This document shows positions 61,299-64,000 of a DNA stretch of 64,000 nucleotides, one piece after another. The DNA lies in NCBI GenBank assembly GCA_044463125.1, contig JBIQMS010000014.1, forward strand, positions 1 to 64,000. The letters run 5' to 3'. The stretch is from CAYMZZ01 sp044463125. Lineage in GTDB: Bacteria > Bacteroidota > Bacteroidia > Chitinophagales > Chitinophagaceae. Each line of letters opens with the position of its first letter. Position 1 is the stretch's first letter. Under the pieces are notes generated by a model that was not told the origin of the DNA, did not search any database, and was given only the letters and a program-made list of their open reading frames with translations. The translations under genes and the position numbers were made by a program.

Positions 61299-63392
61299 AT
61301 GAAACTATTCCCCGAATCGGCGGCCTTGCAACTGGAGATGGATAAGGTGAAGGACCTGCTGGTGAATTATTGCCAGACAGAATGGGCGCGCCAAACCGCG
61401 GCGGAACTGCGTGTGCATACCCGTCGCGATTATATAGAAACGGCGCTGCGGCAAAGCCATGAATACCATCAGTTGCTTCTGAATAGCATCTATTTCCCCA
61501 ACGATTATATCCTGAACCTTGCCCGGGAAATTAAACTGCTGAGCATTCCCGGTGCTGTGCTGACGGGCGAGGATTTTTTGCAGTTTCGCAAGCTTGCGGA
61601 GAGTTTAGAAAAACTGTTTCGGTGGTTCGATCAGGAACGTCGTAGCGCTTATGGCGCTCTTTACAAAGTGCTGGAGCCAACGCATTACGAAAAAAAAATC
61701 ATTACCCTGATTGATGAAGTGCTGGATGAAAGCGGACAGGTGAAGGATAATGCGAGCGATGAGCTGAAGCAAATAAGAATGAGCCTTTACCGCAAACGCA
61801 ATGAATTGCGCCGGCTCTTTGAAAAGATAGTATCGAAACTCAATAAACAAGGTTATTTAGCCGAAATTGAAGAGAGCTTCATGAATGGCAGAAGGGTAGT
61901 GGCGGTATATGCGGAGCAAAAGCGCACGGTAAAGGGAATTTTGCACGGCGAAAGCGATAGCCGCAAAACCGCTTTTGTAGAACCCGAAGAAACCATTGAC
62001 CTTAACAATGAGGTACAGGACCTGGAGAATGAGGAACAGAGAGAAGTATATCGAATTTTGCGCGAGTTAACAGCCCGGCTGGCCAGCTATGCGCCGCTAC
62101 TGAATCAATGGCACTCCATACTGGGTGAGTACGATTTCATCCGCGCCAAAGCCAAACTGGCCGTGGAGATTCGCGGTGAGTTTCCTTCCATCACCGACAA
62201 AGCGCATATTCACCTGGTGCAGGCATATCATCCTTTATTGTACCTCTACAATCAACGTAACCAGAAGCCCACTATTCCTGTTAATCTCACCCTCGATGAG
62301 AAAAACAGGATACTGGTGATCAGTGGTCCCAATGCGGGTGGTAAAACCGTGACCATGAAAACGGTAGGCTTGCTCCAATTGATGGTGCAAAGTGGTTTGC
62401 TGGTGCCGGTGCACCCTTCTTCACAGTTTGGATTGTTCAAGCAACTCATGATTCATATCGGTGATACGCAAAGCATCGAGTTTGAGCTGAGTACCTATAG
62501 CAGCCACCTCCTGCACATGAAGCATTTCATGGAAAATGCCAATGGCCGCACGCTATTCTTTATCGATGAACTGGGGAGTGGTAGTGATCCCAGCCTGGGT
62601 GGCGCTTTTGCGGAAGTGATTCTGCAGGAGCTGGCCCGCAAGCATGCATACGGGATAGTAACCACACACTACCTGAACCTGAAAGTGATGGCAGGCAAAA
62701 CAGCAGGCATCATCAATGGCGCCATGGCCTTTGATGAAAAGAACCTCATGCCGCAATACAAATTACTAATAGGCAAACCTGGCAGCTCTTACACTTTTTC
62801 CATCGCTGAAAGAATTGGCCTCGACAAGGAACTGATTCGCCGTGCCCGTGAACTGGTGGACAAAGACCAGTACCGCCTCGATAAATTGCTGAACCGCACT
62901 GAGCAGGACATGCGTGATCTGGAGAAAAAGGAGAGAGAGCTTAACGCAATGTTGCGCGAAAATGAAAAGCGCAAAAAGGAAATGGAGCAGTTGATGGACC
63001 GGGAAAAGCACCGCCAGCAGGTGGAGTTGCAGAAAGAACAGAACCGCATCGCTTCGGAGAAATTGGTGTACCTGAAAGATATGGAGCGCAAGCTCCGTCA
63101 GATGTTGATCGAGTGGAGAAAGGAAAAAGATAAGACCAAAGTCATTAAACAGATGGAGGCACTTCTGTTTAAGAAGAATGAAACAAAGGCCGTGAGCAAG
63201 ATGCAGAAAAAAATCGACTCCAAATACCAGGAAGTGGGCGGCGATATAAAAGTGGGTGACCGCGTAAAGATGAAACGCAATCACCAGGTTGGGGAAGTGA
63301 TGGAAATAAGGGGCAAAAGGGCAGTGGTGAAAATTGGATTGCTACCGATGCAGGTGGAGATGGGGGAATTGGTGGTGGTGAGGGAGAAGTGA
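61299..63392 (+). CDS. mutS2: MutS2-type ATPase lacking the Smr domain
   Basis: A 697-residue MutS-family protein. N-terminal helical core and clamp domains (residues 1-300), ATPase with Walker A GPNAGGKTVTMKT (about residue 345) and Walker B LFFIDELGSGSDPSLGGAF (about residue 430), then a long Lys/Glu-rich coiled coil (about 520-640) and a small beta-barrel (KVGDRVKMKRNHQVGEVMEI). MutS2 usually continues into a C-terminal Smr nuclease domain; here the gene stops right after the barrel and a repeat array begins. Some Bacteroidota MutS2 may lack Smr normally. Role: ribosome rescue or suppression of recombination. Confidence 0.92.
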   Translation: MKLFPESAALQLEMDKVKDLLVNYCQTEWARQTAAELRVHTRRDYIETALRQSHEYHQLLLNSIYFPNDYILNLAREIKLLSIPGAVLTGEDFLQFRKLAESLEKLFRWFDQERRSAYGALYKVLEPTHYEKKIITLIDEVLDESGQVKDNASDELKQIRMSLYRKRNELRRLFEKIVSKLNKQGYLAEIEESFMNGRRVVAVYAEQKRTVKGILHGESDSRKTAFVEPEETIDLNNEVQDLENEEQREVYRILRELTARLASYAPLLNQWHSILGEYDFIRAKAKLAVEIRGEFPSITDKAHIHLVQAYHPLLYLYNQRNQKPTIPVNLTLDEKNRILVISGPNAGGKTVTMKTVGLLQLMVQSGLLVPVHPSSQFGLFKQLMIHIGDTQSIEFELSTYSSHLLHMKHFMENANGRTLFFIDELGSGSDPSLGGAFAEVILQELARKHAYGIVTTHYLNLKVMAGKTAGIINGAMAFDEKNLMPQYKLLIGKPGSSYTFSIAERIGLDKELIRRARELVDKDQYRLDKLLNRTEQDMRDLEKKERELNAMLRENEKRKKEMEQLMDREKHRQQVELQKEQNRIASEKLVYLKDMERKLRQMLIEWRKEKDKTKVIKQMEALLFKKNETKAVSKMQKKIDSKYQEVGGDIKVGDRVKMKRNHQVGEVMEIRGKRAVVKIGLLPMQVEMGELVVVREK

Positions 63393-63478
63393 GTAGTACG
63401 TATTACGTAATACGTTTTACGTTTTACGTTTTACGTTTTGGGTTTAAGGTTTAAGGTTTAGTGTTTAAGGTTTAAGGT
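63388..63478 (+). repeat. ACGTNNT + GTTTAAG arrays after mutS2
   Basis: Starting two bases after the TGA: about six ACGTNNT units then five GTTTAAG-type units. Left arm of a composite element with core at 63531-63656. Confidence 0.88.
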
Positions 63479-63530
63479 GAAATTATTGTGGAGTAAGAGT
63501 AGGGAAAAGCTGGGGCCGTATCGATTTCTT

Positions 63531-63656
63531 ATCTGCGGCAATCTGCGAAAAAATCTGCGAAAATCTGCGGGAAATGTTTCAGCACTTTAAACAGCTTCAG
63601 TTTCCAGAAGAGTTTCCCGCAGATTTTCGCAGATTTTTCCGCAGATATACGCTGAT
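63531..63656 (+). repeat. Composite repeat core, copy C
   Basis: Four ATCTGCG boxes, stem CTGCGGGAAA/TTTCCCGCAG around a loop with TTCAGCAC, AGCTTCAG and AGAGT, then three or four CGCAGAT boxes. The loop is closely similar to copy B and inverted relative to copy A. No ORF. Confidence 0.88.
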
Positions 63657-63737
63657 GAATTGATTATAGTAATAACTGTCAACTTTTTTAGGACGCGAAA
63701 ACGTTTAAGGGTCGTAACTAAAGTAACACCCAAAAAT

Positions 63738-63818
63738 GAAACCCTAAACCTTAAACCCTCAACTTTAAACCAAATACGTAATACGTATAACGTAATACGT
63801 ATAACGTAATACGTACAA
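63738..63818 (-). repeat. GTTTAAG + ACGTNNT arrays after the thioesterase gene
   Basis: Reverse-complement words of the left arm: on the minus strand about six ACGTNNT units right after the TAG stop (AAGTAGTTGTACG), then five GTTTAAG-type units. The gap 63393-63818 is thus arm, core, arm. Confidence 0.88.
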
Positions 63819-64000
63819 CTACTTCACAAACAACGCTTTCAACTCAATCGCATCATCCGGTTTCATTTTTCCCCCGAGGATCAGCCGCAGTTGCCGGCGG
63901 CGTAGGGCTCCATCGAAAAGCTTTTGTTCTTCTTCCGATTCGGCTACCAGCGGCGGTACCTGCCTAGGGCGGCGATTGGGATCCAGCGCTACGAATGTAT
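63819..64000 (-). CDS. Acyl-CoA thioesterase, C-terminal part (runs off the window)
   Basis: The last 59 full codons of a minus-strand gene ending TAG at 63819-63821. The segment TFVALDPNRRPRQVPPL is the conserved strand and tail of the hotdog-fold acyl-CoA thioesterases (YciA/BACH-like), followed by a charged helix. The catalytic part lies outside the window. Confidence 0.75.
   Translation of the reverse strand, partial: TFVALDPNRRPRQVPPLVAESEEEQKLFDGALRRRQLRLILGGKMKPDDAIELKALFVK

Overview
The window comes from a member of the Bacteroidota, most likely a Chitinophagaceae-type organism. Evidence: a SusC/SusD pair, a putative type IX secretion cargo protein, a futalosine-pathway menaquinone gene (mqnE), promoter boxes of the TAnnTTTG type, and almost no Shine-Dalgarno sequences. 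All genes look chromosomal and mostly housekeeping. No rRNA, tRNA, insertion sequence, phage gene or CRISPR array was seen.

Layout. 0-9.4 kb (minus strand): nitrogen assimilation, with a porin, the ammonium transporter amt and glutamate synthase gltBD. 9.5-21.1 kb (minus): the complete branched-chain amino acid block, leuA-leuC-leuD-leuB followed by ilvD-ilvB-ilvN-ilvC-ilvA. Between leuB and ilvD lies a transcription attenuator: promoter box, a 34-residue leader peptide with nine consecutive Val/Ile codons, then an intrinsic terminator. 21.3-28.3 kb (plus, one esterase on minus): a helical protein of unknown function, carA (5' end frameshifted in a poly-A run), a GNAT acetyltransferase with damaged-looking ends, aroQ, a secreted MORN-like protein, an SPFH membrane protein and a 59-residue ribbon-helix-helix protein. 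28.5-34.2 kb: a secreted M1 peptidase with a HupE/UreJ-like membrane protein and a DUF6702-like protein, then a CNNM/CBS transporter-like protein and a PAP2 phosphatase. 34.3-45.5 kb: LTA-synthase-like sulfatase, serine deaminase, CBS protein, mqnE, nucleoside permease, thioredoxin, dnaE. 45.7-54.5 kb: NlpC/P60 lipoprotein, polysaccharide flippase, second M1 peptidase, peptide-binding lipoprotein, putative T9SS cargo, lipoprotein MsrA. 54.8-61.2 kb: ROK regulator plus SusC/SusD. 61.3 kb to the end: MutS2 without an Smr domain, and the 3' end of an acyl-CoA thioesterase gene.

The most unusual content is intergenic. At least ten gaps carry degenerate tandem arrays with 7- or 8-nt units (families AAGTNNT, ACGTNNT, GTTTAAG, GTGARNC, GTTGAATC, CAAATTCC). 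Most begin at, or contain, the stop codon of the flanking gene, and many are arranged as inverted pairs so that both flanking transcripts read the same words. Three of these gaps also hold a conserved core of about 130 bp: repeated AATCTGCG boxes in inverted orientation around a loop of about 40 nt. In the stop-anchored families nearly every unit holds a stop triplet, and because 7 and 8 are not multiples of 3 an array closes all three reading frames. I know of no description of this element family; whether it is mobile, structural or regulatory cannot be decided from this window.

Terminators are also distinctive: long perfect stems, several capped by TTTA, and one 50-bp perfect palindrome between convergent genes.
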